Positions 22,718 to 33,704 are shown, counted from the first letter of the stretch. The stretch: 64,000 nucleotides of DNA from Salinicola endophyticus (GCF_040536835.1 NZ_CP159578.1:1736001-1800000); one strand, 5' to 3'. Notes: a model not told the origin generated them from the sequence alone. A program made the numbers and translations.

Positions 22718-23788
22718 GTGAGCCAAGTCCCCAACGCATGGCTGCTTTACTGTCGGGCCGGTTTCGAATCCGACCTGGCTGCGGAGATTACCGAGCGCAC
22801 CGCGGCGGCCGGTGAGCTGGGGCATATCGCCCTGGCTGAACCCGATAGCGGCTTCGTCTGCTGGCAGACCGAGTCTGGCCCGGCCAACGCCGTGCATCGC
22901 CAGCTGCCGCTGGCATCCCTGGTCTTCGCGCGTCAGTCGCTGGTGGCCTTCATGCCGCTGACCCTGGATCGGGAAGATCGGATCTCGCCCATTGCCCGCC
23001 TGGTCGAGGAGAGCGGCTGGAGCTTCGAGGCGGTCTGGCACGAGACCCCGGATACCAATGATGGCAAGGCGCTGGGGCGCTTGGCGAAGTCACTCAGCCG
23101 CCCGTTGGAGAGCGCGCTGAAGCGCGGCGGCGGGCTGCGCCGCAAGGCCGGTGGTAGGAGGCTGCATCTGTTCTGGCTGGCCGGTGATCGCGTCCAGGTG
23201 GGAATCAGCTTTCCCGGCAATCGCAGTGAACACCCCGGCGGTGTGCTGCGTCTGCGCCACCCCGCCGATGCCCCTAGTCGCTCCACGCTCAAGCTGGAGG
23301 AGGCCTGGCATACCTTCATCCCGAGGGAGAGTTGGGAGACCCGGCTCTCTTCCGCGATGCAGGCGGTCGATCTCGGCGCGGCGCCCGGAGGCTGGACCTA
23401 CCAGCTGGTGCGCAAGGGGCTGTTCGTCTATGCCATCGATAACGGCCCCATGGACAAGGCCCTGATGGCCACCGGCCAGGTCGAGCATCTGCGCGAGGAT
23501 GGCTTCGTCTGGGAGCCGCCTTATCGTCTGGACTGGCTGGTCTGCGATATCGTCGACAAGCCGATGCGGGTGATCGACATGGTCGAGCGCTGGCTGATGC
23601 GGCGCTGGTGTCGGGAAGCGATCTTCAATCTCAAGCTGCCGATGAAGAAGCGCTGGGACGAAGTGCGGCGCTGCCTGGCACGGCTCGAAGAGACGCTGCA
23701 TACCCACGGTGTCAGCGCGACCATCGCCTGTCGCCACCTGTATCATGATCGTGAAGAAGTCACCGTGCACGTGCGGATCGACGGATGA
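22718..23788 (+). CDS. rlmM: 23S rRNA 2'-O-ribose (C2498) methyltransferase RlmM
   Basis: This 356-residue SAM-dependent enzyme methylates C2498 of 23S rRNA. An N-terminal THUMP-like region is followed by [16 protein letters not shown] sequence (here [22 protein letters not shown]). The SAM loop is [15 protein letters not shown], then the catalytic segments [24 protein letters not shown] and [12 protein letters not shown]. Start GTG 22718 is preceded by AGAGGCGA and gives the family N-terminus. It lies just downstream of an rRNA operon, and its stop is 20 bases from tusA. Confidence 0.94.
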   Translation: MSQVPNAWLLYCRAGFESDLAAEITERTAAAGELGHIALAEPDSGFVCWQTESGPANAVHRQLPLASLVFARQSLVAFMPLTLDREDRISPIARLVEESGWSFEAVWHETPDTNDGKALGRLAKSLSRPLESALKRGGGLRRKAGGRRLHLFWLAGDRVQVGISFPGNRSEHPGGVLRLRHPADAPSRSTLKLEEAWHTFIPRESWETRLSSAMQAVDLGAAPGGWTYQLVRKGLFVYAIDNGPMDKALMATGQVEHLREDGFVWEPPYRLDWLVCDIVDKPMRVIDMVERWLMRRWCREAIFNLKLPMKKRWDEVRRCLARLEETLHTHGVSATIACRHLYHDREEVTVHVRIDG

Positions 23789-23808
23789 CGACGCCGGAGG
23801 AGGGCGAC

Positions 23809-24054
23809 ATGCAGAGTCAGGACACAGTGCAGGAAGAGACGCTCGACACCCAAGGGCTCTACTGCCCGGAACCGATCATGCTGATGCACAACAAGGTGCG
23901 CGATATGCAGCCGGGGCAGATTCTGCGGGTGATCGCCACCGACCCCGCGACGACACGCGACATTCCCAAGTTCTGCAGCTTTCTGGGCCACGAACTGATC
24001 GAGCAGAGCGAAGAGGATGGGCGCTACCGCTATCGGCTGCGGCTCGGCGGCTGA
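23809..24054 (+). CDS. tusA: Sulfurtransferase TusA
   Basis: This 81-residue sulfur carrier passes persulfide sulfur from IscS to TusBCD for mnm5s2U tRNA modification. The active cysteine is in GLYCPEPIM (about residues 17-25). The family block [20 protein letters not shown] and the C-terminal YRYRLRLGG are intact. ATG 23809 has GGAGG 7 bases upstream and gives the usual length. An ATG at 23785 overlapping the rlmM stop would add 8 residues. It is probably co-transcribed with rlmM. Confidence 0.92.
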   Translation: MQSQDTVQEETLDTQGLYCPEPIMLMHNKVRDMQPGQILRVIATDPATTRDIPKFCSFLGHELIEQSEEDGRYRYRLRLGG

Positions 24055-24070
24055 GCGTGGACTGCCGGGC

Positions 24071-24766
24071 TCAACTGCCCGGCATCACCATCAGTGCCAG
24101 TGCTTCCAGCGTGTCCGGATCTTCGTTGCGGATACGATTGGCGATATAGCGCTGAAAAAAGTAGAGCGTCTCGTGCCGGCTACGTCCGGGATAGAGGCAG
24201 TCATCCCCCGGCAGCACCGGTAACGACTCGACGCGGGCGTCGTCGACCAGCATGGCATCGACGGTGCCGTCGCTGTAGAGATGCCAGGCGACGATCTGCT
24301 TCAACTGCCAGGGGCGTCCATCGCTGTCCATGCACAGGGCGTGGGTGCCCTGGGTCTCCGGCAGTTGCTGGGTCAAGGAGATGTCCGGCGTCTCTTCATA
24401 GTCGAAATAGGCCGCGGCATGCTCGAGTTCGGCGATCTTGTGCTCCGGGGCGATGTGGAAGATCTCCTGCGTCTCGGGGTCGCGGTAGCCGACGAAATGA
24501 CCATACTCCGGGTCATCGAGTTCGTGGCAGGCGCTGAGACTCTCCATCCACGGCACCAGTCCCACTACCTCGCCATCTTCACGCAGCCCCCAGGCCAGCA
24601 GGGGCATGGCGTAGAGAGTATCGGGCTCGGAAGCGAGGTAGTAGAGCATTTCCAGCCCGTCGAGCTCGGGCGACAGTCTGACCAGCCGCTTTCTTGCCCT
24701 TAGCCGGTGCCTCATGGTCTCGAGATCGATGATCTGCGCGGAGCGGGGGGAAAGTTGGCTTCCCAT
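24071..24766 (-). CDS. Protein of unknown function (231 residues)
   Basis: I do not recognise this acidic, soluble protein. There is no signal peptide or TM segment. A Pro/Leu-rich core (MPLLAWGLREDGEVVGLVPWME, about residues 52-73) resembles a beta-hairpin, and the C-terminal half ends in a helix with YFFQRYIANRIRNEDPDTLE. ATG 24766 is chosen for its AGGAGGG 7 bases upstream. It is convergent with tusA (16-base gap). It is probably a lineage-conserved cytoplasmic protein. Confidence 0.7.
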   Translation of the reverse strand: MGSQLSPRSAQIIDLETMRHRLRARKRLVRLSPELDGLEMLYYLASEPDTLYAMPLLAWGLREDGEVVGLVPWMESLSACHELDDPEYGHFVGYRDPETQEIFHIAPEHKIAELEHAAAYFDYEETPDISLTQQLPETQGTHALCMDSDGRPWQLKQIVAWHLYSDGTVDAMLVDDARVESLPVLPGDDCLYPGRSRHETLYFFQRYIANRIRNEDPDTLEALALMVMPGS

Positions 24767-24930
24767 GGCTACCCTCCTGGTCGGCAATCGGTCGGCTTGG
24801 GCCTCGGAACCACCTGCAGCCGCTGTGGTTATATCACTCGCTGTTGCCTCGTGTGGCTGGTTACCGCGTCACGCCACTGTCTAAGATCTGCTCGCTACCC
24901 CTTGTCTGTCTATCACCTATCTATCATCTA

Positions 24931-25025
24931 TAGCTACTGTCACGGCATACGACCACTGTCATGACCAGAGTCACCTGCATGGCCTGGAGCCACTGTCATG
25001 ACGACTTGAAGTCACTATTAGCACA
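24931..25025. repeat. Degenerate tandem repeats of 18-19 bases
   Basis: Units begin at about 24931, 24950, 24969, 24988 and 25007. Their core ACTGTCAC/T recurs at 24936, 24955 and 24992, with a degenerate ACCTGCAT at 24973. CCACTGTCATGAC occurs exactly at 24953-24965 and 24990-25002. A further CCACTGTC lies at about 24873. They sit at the 3' end of the MATE gene and upstream of the divergent unknown gene (24071-24766). Confidence 0.6.
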
Positions 25026-25040
25026 GCCTCTGCCGGGGTG

Positions 25041-26489
25041 TTAAGCCCCGGCGGTCGATTTTCCAACGCCGTGTGCGGCCTGGCGCGATGTGCGGCCCTT
25101 GATCAGCAGGCGCCAGCCCAGCATCAGGGCGGCTGCGGTCAGGCCCGCGTTGAGCCCGATCCAGTAGCCATAGATGCCCAGCTCGGGGATCCCTGCCAGG
25201 CCACGCCCCAGGGTATGCCCCACGCCCAGCCCGATGACCCAGTAGGCGATCAGGGTGATGCCCATCACCACCCGGGTGTCCTTGTAGCCGCGCAGCGCGC
25301 CCGCCAGGTTGACCTGCAGCGAGTCCGAGACCTGGAACAGCATCGCCAGCAGGATCAGCGAGAGCGCCAGCGACTGCACGGCGCTATCGGCGCTGTAGAG
25401 GGTCACGATGGGACGGGCCAGCAGCCACAGCACGGCGCAGTTGAACAGCGCCAGCAGCAGACCCACGGCCACCCCGTTCCAGGCCACGAAGCGTGCTTCG
25501 CCCAGGTCGCCGGCTCCCATCCGGTTGCTGACCCGTACCGTCAGCGCCATGCTCAACGACAGCGGCAGCATGAACAGGATCGAGGTGACGTTGAGCGCGA
25601 TCTGGTGGGCGGCGACGGTGACTTCACCGAGATAGGCGACCAGCAGCGTGATCACGGTGAATAGAGTGACCTCGAAAAAGATCGCCAGCCCGATGGGCAG
25701 ACCGATGTAGAGCAGCTCGCCGATCTCTCTCAGACGCGGCGCGGTCGGCGCGGTCCAGATCACCACCGGGGCATAGGCGCGGCTGCGGCGGGTGTACCAG
25801 GCCATGCCCAGACACATCGACCACATCGACAGCGCCGTGGCGATGCCACAGCCCAGCGCACCCAGCGCCGGCAATTGCTGCAGCGGCGCGGGCACGCCGC
25901 TGCCGAGCAGTTCGACCAGCCCCGGGCCGCCGTAGATCAGCAGGTAGTTGCTGGGCACGTTGACCGCCAGCCCAATCAGGCTGATCCACAGCGCCGGGCG
26001 CGTGTGATGCATGCCGTCGGAGAAGGCACGCAGCGCCTGGTAGAGCGCGACCGCTGGAATCCCCAGGGCCACGGCGCCGAGATAGTCGGTGGCCAGGGCA
26101 GCGACCTCTGCGGGCACCTGCATCCAGCGGAACACCAGACCCGAGCCCAGCCCGAGGATGAGTGCCGCGAGGCAGCCGAATACCAGCGCGACCCATAGCG
26201 CCTGGTGCACCTTGGCGCGCACGTGCTGGGGCCGGCCGGCACCCATTTGATGGGCCACCAGCGGTGTCAGGCCCATCAGCGTCCCGGTCATCAGCAGCAT
26301 CATCGGCACCCACAGGCTGGCCCCGACCGAGACCGCCGCGAGGTCTGTGGCGCTGGCGCGCCCGGACATGATTACATCGGCGGCGCTCATGCCGGACTGA
26401 GCCAGCTGGGCGCCGCAGATCGGCAGACTCAGACGCAGCAGCGCCGCCGTTTCGCGACGCCAGCGCGGCAAGCGGGGTAGGGTCGACAC
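25041..26489 (-). CDS. MATE family multidrug/Na+ efflux transporter (NorM-like)
   Basis: This 482-residue inner-membrane exporter has twelve TM segments in two homologous halves. Family signatures are LPICGAQLAQSGMSAADVIMSG in TM1-TM2 and VPMMLLMTGTLMGLTPLVAHQMGAG. The second-half repeat around TYLGEVTVAAHQ-type sequence reads AYLGEVTVAAHQIALNVTS. GTG start with AAGGAG about 7 bases upstream. It is divergent from epmC. Drug or cation exchange with Na+ or H+ is the family role; the substrate is unknown. Confidence 0.92.
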   Translation of the reverse strand: MSTLPRLPRWRRETAALLRLSLPICGAQLAQSGMSAADVIMSGRASATDLAAVSVGASLWVPMMLLMTGTLMGLTPLVAHQMGAGRPQHVRAKVHQALWVALVFGCLAALILGLGSGLVFRWMQVPAEVAALATDYLGAVALGIPAVALYQALRAFSDGMHHTRPALWISLIGLAVNVPSNYLLIYGGPGLVELLGSGVPAPLQQLPALGALGCGIATALSMWSMCLGMAWYTRRSRAYAPVVIWTAPTAPRLREIGELLYIGLPIGLAIFFEVTLFTVITLLVAYLGEVTVAAHQIALNVTSILFMLPLSLSMALTVRVSNRMGAGDLGEARFVAWNGVAVGLLLALFNCAVLWLLARPIVTLYSADSAVQSLALSLILLAMLFQVSDSLQVNLAGALRGYKDTRVVMGITLIAYWVIGLGVGHTLGRGLAGIPELGIYGYWIGLNAGLTAAALMLGWRLLIKGRTSRQAAHGVGKSTAGA

Positions 26490-26600
26490 GGCTCGCTCCT
26501 TGACCGGACGGACAGGGCGGGAATATTAGCAGGAGTCGCTGGGGGATGCTCGGCGCCGGGCATGGACTTCCGTATACTGCCGGCCGGTCCAGGAGGAGTC

Positions 26601-27161
26601 ATGGTGCACGCAATCGATGATGTCATGGCGCTATTCGATGGGGTCTTCGCCGACACCTTCAATACGCGTCTGGTCAAGGGCGGCGGCGAGCCGATCTATC
26701 TGCCCGCCGGTGGCGATGTCGGCTATCACCGTATCGTCTTCGCCCACGGGTTTTTCGCCAGTGCCCTGCACGAGGTGAGCCACTGGTGCATCGCCGGCAC
26801 GGCGCGGCGTCAGTTGGAGGATTACGGCTACTGGTACGAACCGGATGGCCGCGATGCCGACCAGCAGGCGATATTCGAACAGGTCGAGGTCGCCCCGCAG
26901 GCGCTGGAGCGGCTGCTGTGCGAGGCCTGCGTCAAGCCCTTCGAGGTCAGCGTGGACAACCTCGATGGCGTCGCCGTCGACCGCCAGGCCTTCGCCGCCA
27001 AGGTCGCGGCACGCGCCGAGCGCTATCGTGATCAGGGCTTGCCGTCGCGTGCCGAGGCTTTCGCCGCCACGCTGCGGGCGTTCTACCGTCGAGGCGAGAC
27101 GCGGGACGTGGCGATCGCTGCCGGCCGCGCGCGGCTGGCAGCGGTGCTCACCAGCGCTTGA
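26601..27161 (+). CDS. epmC: Elongation factor P hydroxylase EpmC
   Basis: This 186-residue cytoplasmic enzyme hydroxylates the beta-lysyl-modified lysine of EF-P. It shows the family core FNTRLVKGGGEPIYLPAGGDVGYHRIVFAHGFFASALHEVSHWCIAG in short blocks, with putative metal ligands in HEVSH. Start ATG 26601 follows AGGAGGAG closely and fits the family. An upstream ATG at 26562 has no site. EpmA, EpmB and EF-P are not in this window. Confidence 0.92.
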   Translation: MVHAIDDVMALFDGVFADTFNTRLVKGGGEPIYLPAGGDVGYHRIVFAHGFFASALHEVSHWCIAGTARRQLEDYGYWYEPDGRDADQQAIFEQVEVAPQALERLLCEACVKPFEVSVDNLDGVAVDRQAFAAKVAARAERYRDQGLPSRAEAFAATLRAFYRRGETRDVAIAAGRARLAAVLTSA

Positions 27162-27183
27162 TCACCGCTGCCTGCCGCGGCCA

Positions 27184-27660
27184 TCACCCCTGGGTCAGGC
27201 GCTGGTGCAGATAGAGCATCACCTGGACTTCGTGCTCGGGGCGCAGCGGCTCCAGCCCCAGCTCGCCGAAAAGCTCGCCGCGGGCGCGCGACCACTCGCC
27301 GGGCGATAGATCCGGGTAGAGAATCTCCGCCGGTGCCAGTTCGACGAACGGGTCGACGCCGAAGTCGTCGAACATCCGCGACAGCGCCGCTTCGTCATCC
27401 TGCACGCCGGCGGTATAGAGCGTCTGACTGAAGTGGTCGTTCTCCAGCTCGCGCAGCACGTCCAGCGGGCTCACGCCGAACTGGCGCAGCTCGTCCAGGC
27501 CGTAGCCGCCAAGCGAGAGAAGCTCCTCGTCGAGCCAGTCGTCGTCGGGCTGGATCAGGGTGTGCTTGACCTGGCCGTTGGGCAACGCCCAGGCAATCGC
27601 CAGCGGTATGGCGTTGTCATCGCCGGTCTCCACGGCAATGAAACCGGGAAATTCGCTCAT
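27184..27660 (-). CDS. Protein of unknown function coupled to tatD (158 residues)
   Basis: This small acidic protein starts FPGFIAVETGDDNAIPLAIAWALPNGQVKHTLIQPDDDW. That opening has the look of the first strands of an RNase H/DEDD-like exonuclease fold (acidic residues after a beta strand), but the downstream catalytic motifs are not obvious. Its ATG overlaps the tatD stop (ATGA), so it is translationally coupled to tatD. AGGAG lies about 10 bases upstream. Function is not assigned. Confidence 0.7.
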   Translation of the reverse strand: MSEFPGFIAVETGDDNAIPLAIAWALPNGQVKHTLIQPDDDWLDEELLSLGGYGLDELRQFGVSPLDVLRELENDHFSQTLYTAGVQDDEAALSRMFDDFGVDPFVELAPAEILYPDLSPGEWSRARGELFGELGLEPLRPEHEVQVMLYLHQRLTQG

Positions 27661-28532
27661 GGCTCGAAAGTCTCCTGCAGACGGAAGAAGCGGCTGGCGG
27701 TCCGGGTGGTGACGCGGGCCAGCGTCTCCTCGTCTTCGCCGCGCCAGCGCGCCAGCTCCCTCACTATCCAAGGTAGCAGAGCCGGCTCGTGGCGACGGCC
27801 CTTGATCTTGGCCGGCAGGTTGCGCGGCAGCAGATAGGGGCAGTCGGTCTCCACCATCAGGCGTTCGGCGGGCACCTCAGCAATGAACTCACGCAGATGG
27901 TGGCCGCGACGCTCGTCGCTCAGCCAGCCGGTCTGGCCGATATGCAGATCGAGGTCGAGATAGCCGTAGAGGGTATCGCGTTCGCCGGTGAAGCAGTGGA
28001 TCACCGCATCGCTCAAGCGGTGGCGCCACTCGTGCAGCATCTCCAGCATGCGCCGGCCGGCGTCACGCTCATGGAGGAACAGCGGCAGCCCGGACTCCGC
28101 GGCCAGTGCCAGCTGCGCCTCGAAGGCCCGCACCTGTTCCGCCGGCGAGGAAAAATTGCGATTGAAGTCGAGCCCGCACTCGCCGACTGCCACCACGCGG
28201 GGCTGGGCGTGCAGTTCGCGCATGCGGCGCTCCAGCGTGGCATCCCAGTCGGCGGCGTGGTGCGGATGTACGCCAGCGGTGGCCCACAGGTTGGGGTGGC
28301 ACTGGCTCAGCTCGCAGGCACGCTCGGAACCATCGGGGTCGGCGCCGGTCACGACCAGGGCGCGCACGTTAGCCGCCTCGGCCCGGGCCAGGACTGCCGG
28401 CAGATCCGACGCGAAGCTCTCGTGGGTGAGGTTGGCGCCGATATCGACCAGTGCCGCGGGGGCGGAGAGACGCAGCGCTTCGGGGAGCGGCGAGTCGGCG
28501 GCTGACAGGGCGTCGTGGGGCGTGTCGCTCAA
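27657..28532 (-). CDS. tatD: TatD family metal-dependent hydrolase/DNase
   Basis: This 291-residue TIM-barrel hydrolase is a 3'-5' DNase with a role in DNA repair/turnover. Family blocks are LVDIGANLTHESF near residue 28, TAGVHPHHA, VAVGECGLDFNRNFS (metal-bridging Glu), FLHERDA, VIHCFTG and ETDCPYLLPRNL. The NLT start and GLDFNRNFS place it with TatD proper rather than YcfH or YjjV. About 25 extra N-terminal residues precede the fold, so an internal start is possible. The 3' end overlaps the next gene by 4 bases. Confidence 0.9.
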   Translation of the reverse strand: MSDTPHDALSAADSPLPEALRLSAPAALVDIGANLTHESFASDLPAVLARAEAANVRALVVTGADPDGSERACELSQCHPNLWATAGVHPHHAADWDATLERRMRELHAQPRVVAVGECGLDFNRNFSSPAEQVRAFEAQLALAAESGLPLFLHERDAGRRMLEMLHEWRHRLSDAVIHCFTGERDTLYGYLDLDLHIGQTGWLSDERRGHHLREFIAEVPAERLMVETDCPYLLPRNLPAKIKGRRHEPALLPWIVRELARWRGEDEETLARVTTRTASRFFRLQETFEP

Positions 28533-28673
28533 GCGGCACTCCTTGCAGTGGGTGTTTCGAAGCCGCCCATTGTAGAACGCCGGCCCCGCGAGTGCAGCCT
28601 GCTATCGGTGCAGCCGTCCCGGCAGGGTACAATGGCCAGCGATCATGCATGCATCACCACCGAGAGGATCAAC

Positions 28674-30623
<1,950 letters not shown>

Positions 30624-30640
30624 GCTCTTGATGGTCGAGA

Positions 30641-30670
30641 GGCCCATCGCGCGGCGTGGCGCGATGGGCC
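30641..30670. terminator. Hairpin between uup and the universal stress gene
   Basis: GGCCCATCGCGC (30641-30652), loop GGCGTG, perfect complement at 30659-30670, without a T-run. It lies between converging genes. Confidence 0.65.
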
Positions 30671-30679
30671 GGGTGGCGG

Positions 30680-31135
30680 TTACTCGGCGCTTTCGCCATC
30701 CTTGCCCACGCGCACCGCGAGCACATCGCACTCGGCGCCGTGGAGCACACCGGTGGAGGTGGAGCCCAGCAGTAGCGCGAAGCCGTGACGGCCGTGGGAG
30801 CCGACCACGATCAGATCGACGTCGTGATCCTTGGCAAAGCGCTGGATTTCGGTATCGGGCATGCCGACCACGATGTGCTGATCCTCGCGCGGAATATCGT
30901 AGGGATCGGCGATATCGCCCAGACGCTGGGTGGCGTGCTCGTCCAGCTGGTCCTGGATGCTGGTGAGATCCATCGGAATGTCACCGCCGTAGGCAAAGCC
31001 GAGCGGTTCCAGCGTGTGCATGATCGAGAGCTTGGCCTGATTGCGGCGGGCAATCGGGATCGCGCGCTCGAGCACCTTGTGCGAATCCTTGGTGAGGTCT
31101 ACAGCGACCAGCACGTGGTGATATTCGTTGCTCAT
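30680..31135 (-). CDS. Universal stress protein (UspA family)
   Basis: This 151-residue cytoplasmic stress protein is a single Usp domain. It begins YHHVLVAVDLTKDS and ends with the ATP-binding type motif GSHGRHGFALLLGSTSTGVL (G-2x-G-9x-G-S/T). It is therefore likely an ATP-binding Usp, unlike E. coli UspA. Start ATG 31135 follows a GGGGGG stretch. Residues upstream in the open frame are not family-like. Confidence 0.88.
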   Translation of the reverse strand: MSNEYHHVLVAVDLTKDSHKVLERAIPIARRNQAKLSIMHTLEPLGFAYGGDIPMDLTSIQDQLDEHATQRLGDIADPYDIPREDQHIVVGMPDTEIQRFAKDHDVDLIVVGSHGRHGFALLLGSTSTGVLHGAECDVLAVRVGKDGESAE

Positions 31136-31335
31136 GGGTGAACCCCCCATCCGGCGAATGACAATACCCACTCTAAGCTGGGTCCATTGGGCATACAACG
31201 GCGGCGACGCGCGCAGGCCGCGGCGTGCTGCCGCAGCCGATCATCGTTCATGCCGGCGTTGGGCGCAACGCTTTGTAAACAGACACGAAAACACGACGTC
31301 CGTGATGAGACGCGTGGTCAGGGAGAGTGTGCGGT

Positions 31336-31857
31336 ATGGCGGTACTGGGATTTCTGCTGGTGGCGGTGCTGTTGATGCTGTCGCCGATGATGTGGTTGCG
31401 CCCGAGTCGGGCCGAGTCGGTGCGTGGGCGGCTGCGGCGGCACGCCAAGGGAAACGGCGGCGAGCTGTCGTTTGCCAAGGCGCCGCTGGCGCAGCCGGAT
31501 CTGCCGCTGACCGGCTATCGCCTGCGCTACCCCGGCACGCTCACCGGCAGTGACTTCACGCTGGTCAGGGACCGGGTCGGCAGCGATGCGCTGGCCCCGG
31601 CAGCAGCGGGCTGGCGCTGGCGGCAGGCGCCGCTGCCGTCGCTCGACGCCGAGCGCCTGGCCGCGCTCGAGGCGTGGCTCGAGACGCTGCCCGAGGATGC
31701 GCTGGCAGTCGAGTCGCACCAGCATACGCTGTGCGTCTGGTGGCAGGAGGCGGTAGAACTGGCGCGCTTCGAGCGCGAGTGGCCGAGCTGGCAAGCGATG
31801 CGCGATACGCTCGCAGGCAGCGGCAATCCGGCGCCACCACCCGCCCGGCCGGCGTGA
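31336..31857 (+). CDS. Small membrane-anchored protein of unknown function (173 residues)
   Basis: One N-terminal TM segment (MAVLGFLLVAVLLMLSPMMW) precedes a basic stretch (RPSRAESVRGRLRRHAKG) and a soluble, Trp-rich domain. The soluble part has YRLRYPGTLTG and a C-terminal helix with WPSWQAMRDTLAG. This arrangement resembles small gammaproteobacterial proteins sometimes labelled YajC-like; I do not assign that function. ATG 31336 is chosen (AGGGAGA about 9 bases upstream). The gene converges on the SlyA-like gene with a 9-base gap. Confidence 0.65.
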   Translation: MAVLGFLLVAVLLMLSPMMWLRPSRAESVRGRLRRHAKGNGGELSFAKAPLAQPDLPLTGYRLRYPGTLTGSDFTLVRDRVGSDALAPAAAGWRWRQAPLPSLDAERLAALEAWLETLPEDALAVESHQHTLCVWWQEAVELARFEREWPSWQAMRDTLAGSGNPAPPPARPA

Positions 31858-31866
31858 AGGATGGGC

Positions 31867-32319
31867 TCAGCCGGCCCGGTTCTGCTCCGACTGGCGCTGC
31901 AGCGCCACGCCGTTTTTCTCGATGCGATCGAGCATGCTTTCGAAGGTGTCCATCTCTTCGGCGCTGAAACCGGCCAGCATCTCGTCTCGCACCTCGTCCA
32001 CGATCGCTTCGATCTGCTCCAGCAGCGGCGCCGCCTCCTCGGTGAGGTGCAGACGCTTGGTGCGACGATCCTCGGCGCAGGGGCGGCGCTCGATCAGGTT
32101 CTGCTCGGCCAGCTGGTCGAGCGTGCGCACCAATGACGGTGCCTCGACACCGATCGCCCGGGCCAGGTCGCACTGCGCCTGGCCACCACCCATGCGGCGC
32201 AGGTTGTAGAGCGTCACCCAGCGGGTCTGGGTCAATCCCAGCGGCGCCAAGCGTTCATCGATGACGGCACGCCAGAGTCGTGGCAGGCGCGCCAGTTTGA
32301 AGCCGATATGTTGCGGCAT
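31867..32319 (-). CDS. MarR/SlyA family transcriptional regulator
   Basis: This 150-residue winged-helix dimer shows the SlyA pattern. The N-terminal helix is FKLARLPRLWRAVIDERLAPLGLTQTRW, the recognition region is LARAIGVEAPSLVRTLDQLAEQNLIERR, and the wing is CAEDRRTKRLHLTEEA, followed by C-terminal dimer helices. It matches SlyA more than small-molecule efflux MarR. Its targets are unknown; the neighbouring DUF5924 gene on the same strand lies 77 bases upstream. Confidence 0.87.
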   Translation of the reverse strand: MPQHIGFKLARLPRLWRAVIDERLAPLGLTQTRWVTLYNLRRMGGGQAQCDLARAIGVEAPSLVRTLDQLAEQNLIERRPCAEDRRTKRLHLTEEAAPLLEQIEAIVDEVRDEMLAGFSAEEMDTFESMLDRIEKNGVALQRQSEQNRAG

Positions 32320-32396
32320 AGCGGATTACCTAAAATCGTGAACGTCCTAACATTCTCCAAAGCGCCGCAGGATAATGCAAGTCGTGGCGGCTGCGG

Positions 32397-33572
32397 TCAC
32401 TCGCCGCGGCCGCCGAGCAGGTGGCGAATGTTCCAGCCGGGGATGCCCGGGGGCCGATGGATATGCCCGTCGGCGCGGGTGGCGTCGGCGTCATCGGCCA
32501 CCGTGAAACGCAGCGTACCGATACGCTGACCGACCGCGGTGGTGACGTCGATCTGCCAGCGCCCGCTGACATCGCCGCTGAAATTCTGCTTGTGGGTCCA
32601 GGCGCGGTAGCCCTGGTCGCGTCCGCCGTGGATGATCAGGGCGATACGCTCCACCACCTGGCCGTCGTGGCGCCAGACGTGGTAGATCTTCTCGCGCAGG
32701 CCGCGCGGGGCGCGAATCGCGGTGTAGGCGTAGAGGCCGCGAGCGCGCAGGTTCTCTGGCGTCAGCACCATCTCGCCACGCGGCGTGCGGGCGGCGGTGT
32801 CGAAGCCCGGCGAGAGCGCGCTGCCCGAAAGCCACAGCGTCGCCGGCGGGATCCAGGCACGCCCGCTCCAGGCGATGCCGCCGAGCAGGATCAGCAGGCC
32901 GAACATCGCCAGCCAGCGCACCGCGCCCGCGGGGCGCAGCAGGCCGATCAGGCTGGGCAGGCTGAAGAAGGTCATGGCGGCGATCGCCAGCACCAGGCTT
33001 TCGCCGGTGGTCAGGCTGAACATGATCGGTAGTGTCACCAGCATGACCACGAACACGCACAGCGAGTGGAGCAGAAAGTAGAGCCAGCGGTGGCGCTGGG
33101 AGAGGCCGAAGTAGAGCGGATCGAGAATCGCCAGCAGTGCACAGCCCACCAGCAGGCCGGTGAACAGCGCCTGGCCGCTGGCCCAGATCGTGGTCGCCAG
33201 GAAGAAGGGCAGGCAGAAGAACAGCGTCTCCTGGTGCACCATCTGGGTGATGAAGGTGGTCACCGCGCGGGGAAGACCGGATTGCCTGCCGCGCCGCGAG
33301 AGCCAGCGGCTGGCCACGCTCTCGACGATCAGCAACAGCCAGGTCAGCAGCAGGCCGATCGCCAGCACGGCGCCCAGCCACTGCTGGCGGTTGACCAAAA
33401 AGAACCCCAGCAGGCCGAGTACGAAAGCGATGGGTGGCCACAGCCACAGATAGCGTTGCAGCCGAGCGATGAGTGGCTCCAGCCAGGCGAGCCTGGCGGG
33501 GACCGCGACCTCCTTGTCGATCACGATGAAAACGTCCTCGTTGTGCCTATTCTGCGGGGTGGGTCGAATCAC
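32397..33572 (-). CDS. DUF5924/DUF2914 membrane protein
   Basis: About 391 residues. Eight or so hydrophobic segments (residues ~35-245) form an uncharacterised polytopic membrane domain (DUF5924 type). A C-terminal soluble beta-rich domain of DUF2914 type follows (about residues 295-375, with EKIYHVWRHDGQVVERIALII and RAWTHKQNFSGDVSGRWQIDV). GTG 33572 is a tentative start with a weak site; GTG 33524, after a GAGGA, is an alternative. It is divergent from fadB. Function is unknown. Confidence 0.75.
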   Translation of the reverse strand: MIRPTPQNRHNEDVFIVIDKEVAVPARLAWLEPLIARLQRYLWLWPPIAFVLGLLGFFLVNRQQWLGAVLAIGLLLTWLLLIVESVASRWLSRRGRQSGLPRAVTTFITQMVHQETLFFCLPFFLATTIWASGQALFTGLLVGCALLAILDPLYFGLSQRHRWLYFLLHSLCVFVVMLVTLPIMFSLTTGESLVLAIAAMTFFSLPSLIGLLRPAGAVRWLAMFGLLILLGGIAWSGRAWIPPATLWLSGSALSPGFDTAARTPRGEMVLTPENLRARGLYAYTAIRAPRGLREKIYHVWRHDGQVVERIALIIHGGRDQGYRAWTHKQNFSGDVSGRWQIDVTTAVGQRIGTLRFTVADDADATRADGHIHRPPGIPGWNIRHLLGGRGE

Positions 33573-33690
33573 TTGGCCTACGCTGAGAGACTTAAGGCCG
33601 GTGCGGCCTCATTCTAGTCGCAGCCAGGCGTCGGTCGCGACTTTGGTTGAGCTTGACGCTACCCTCGGCGCGGCTCAAGCTGATGCTATT

Positions 33691-33704
33691 CAAACGCTCG
33701 TATG
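33691..33704. promoter_or_regulatory. Candidate PsrA-type operator upstream of fadBA
   Basis: CAAACGCTCGTATG is an imperfect palindrome that fits the PsrA pattern C/G-AAAC-N2-4-GTTTG/C in all but one arm base. It lies about 58 bases before the fadB start. PsrA represses fadBA in pseudomonads and relatives; the match here is by eye. Confidence 0.35.

Noticed and set aside
24707..24964. 85-codon plus-strand frame across the unknown gene start
   Set aside because: It overlaps the better-supported minus-strand gene with a strong ribosome site, and its C-terminal part translates the degenerate repeat region.
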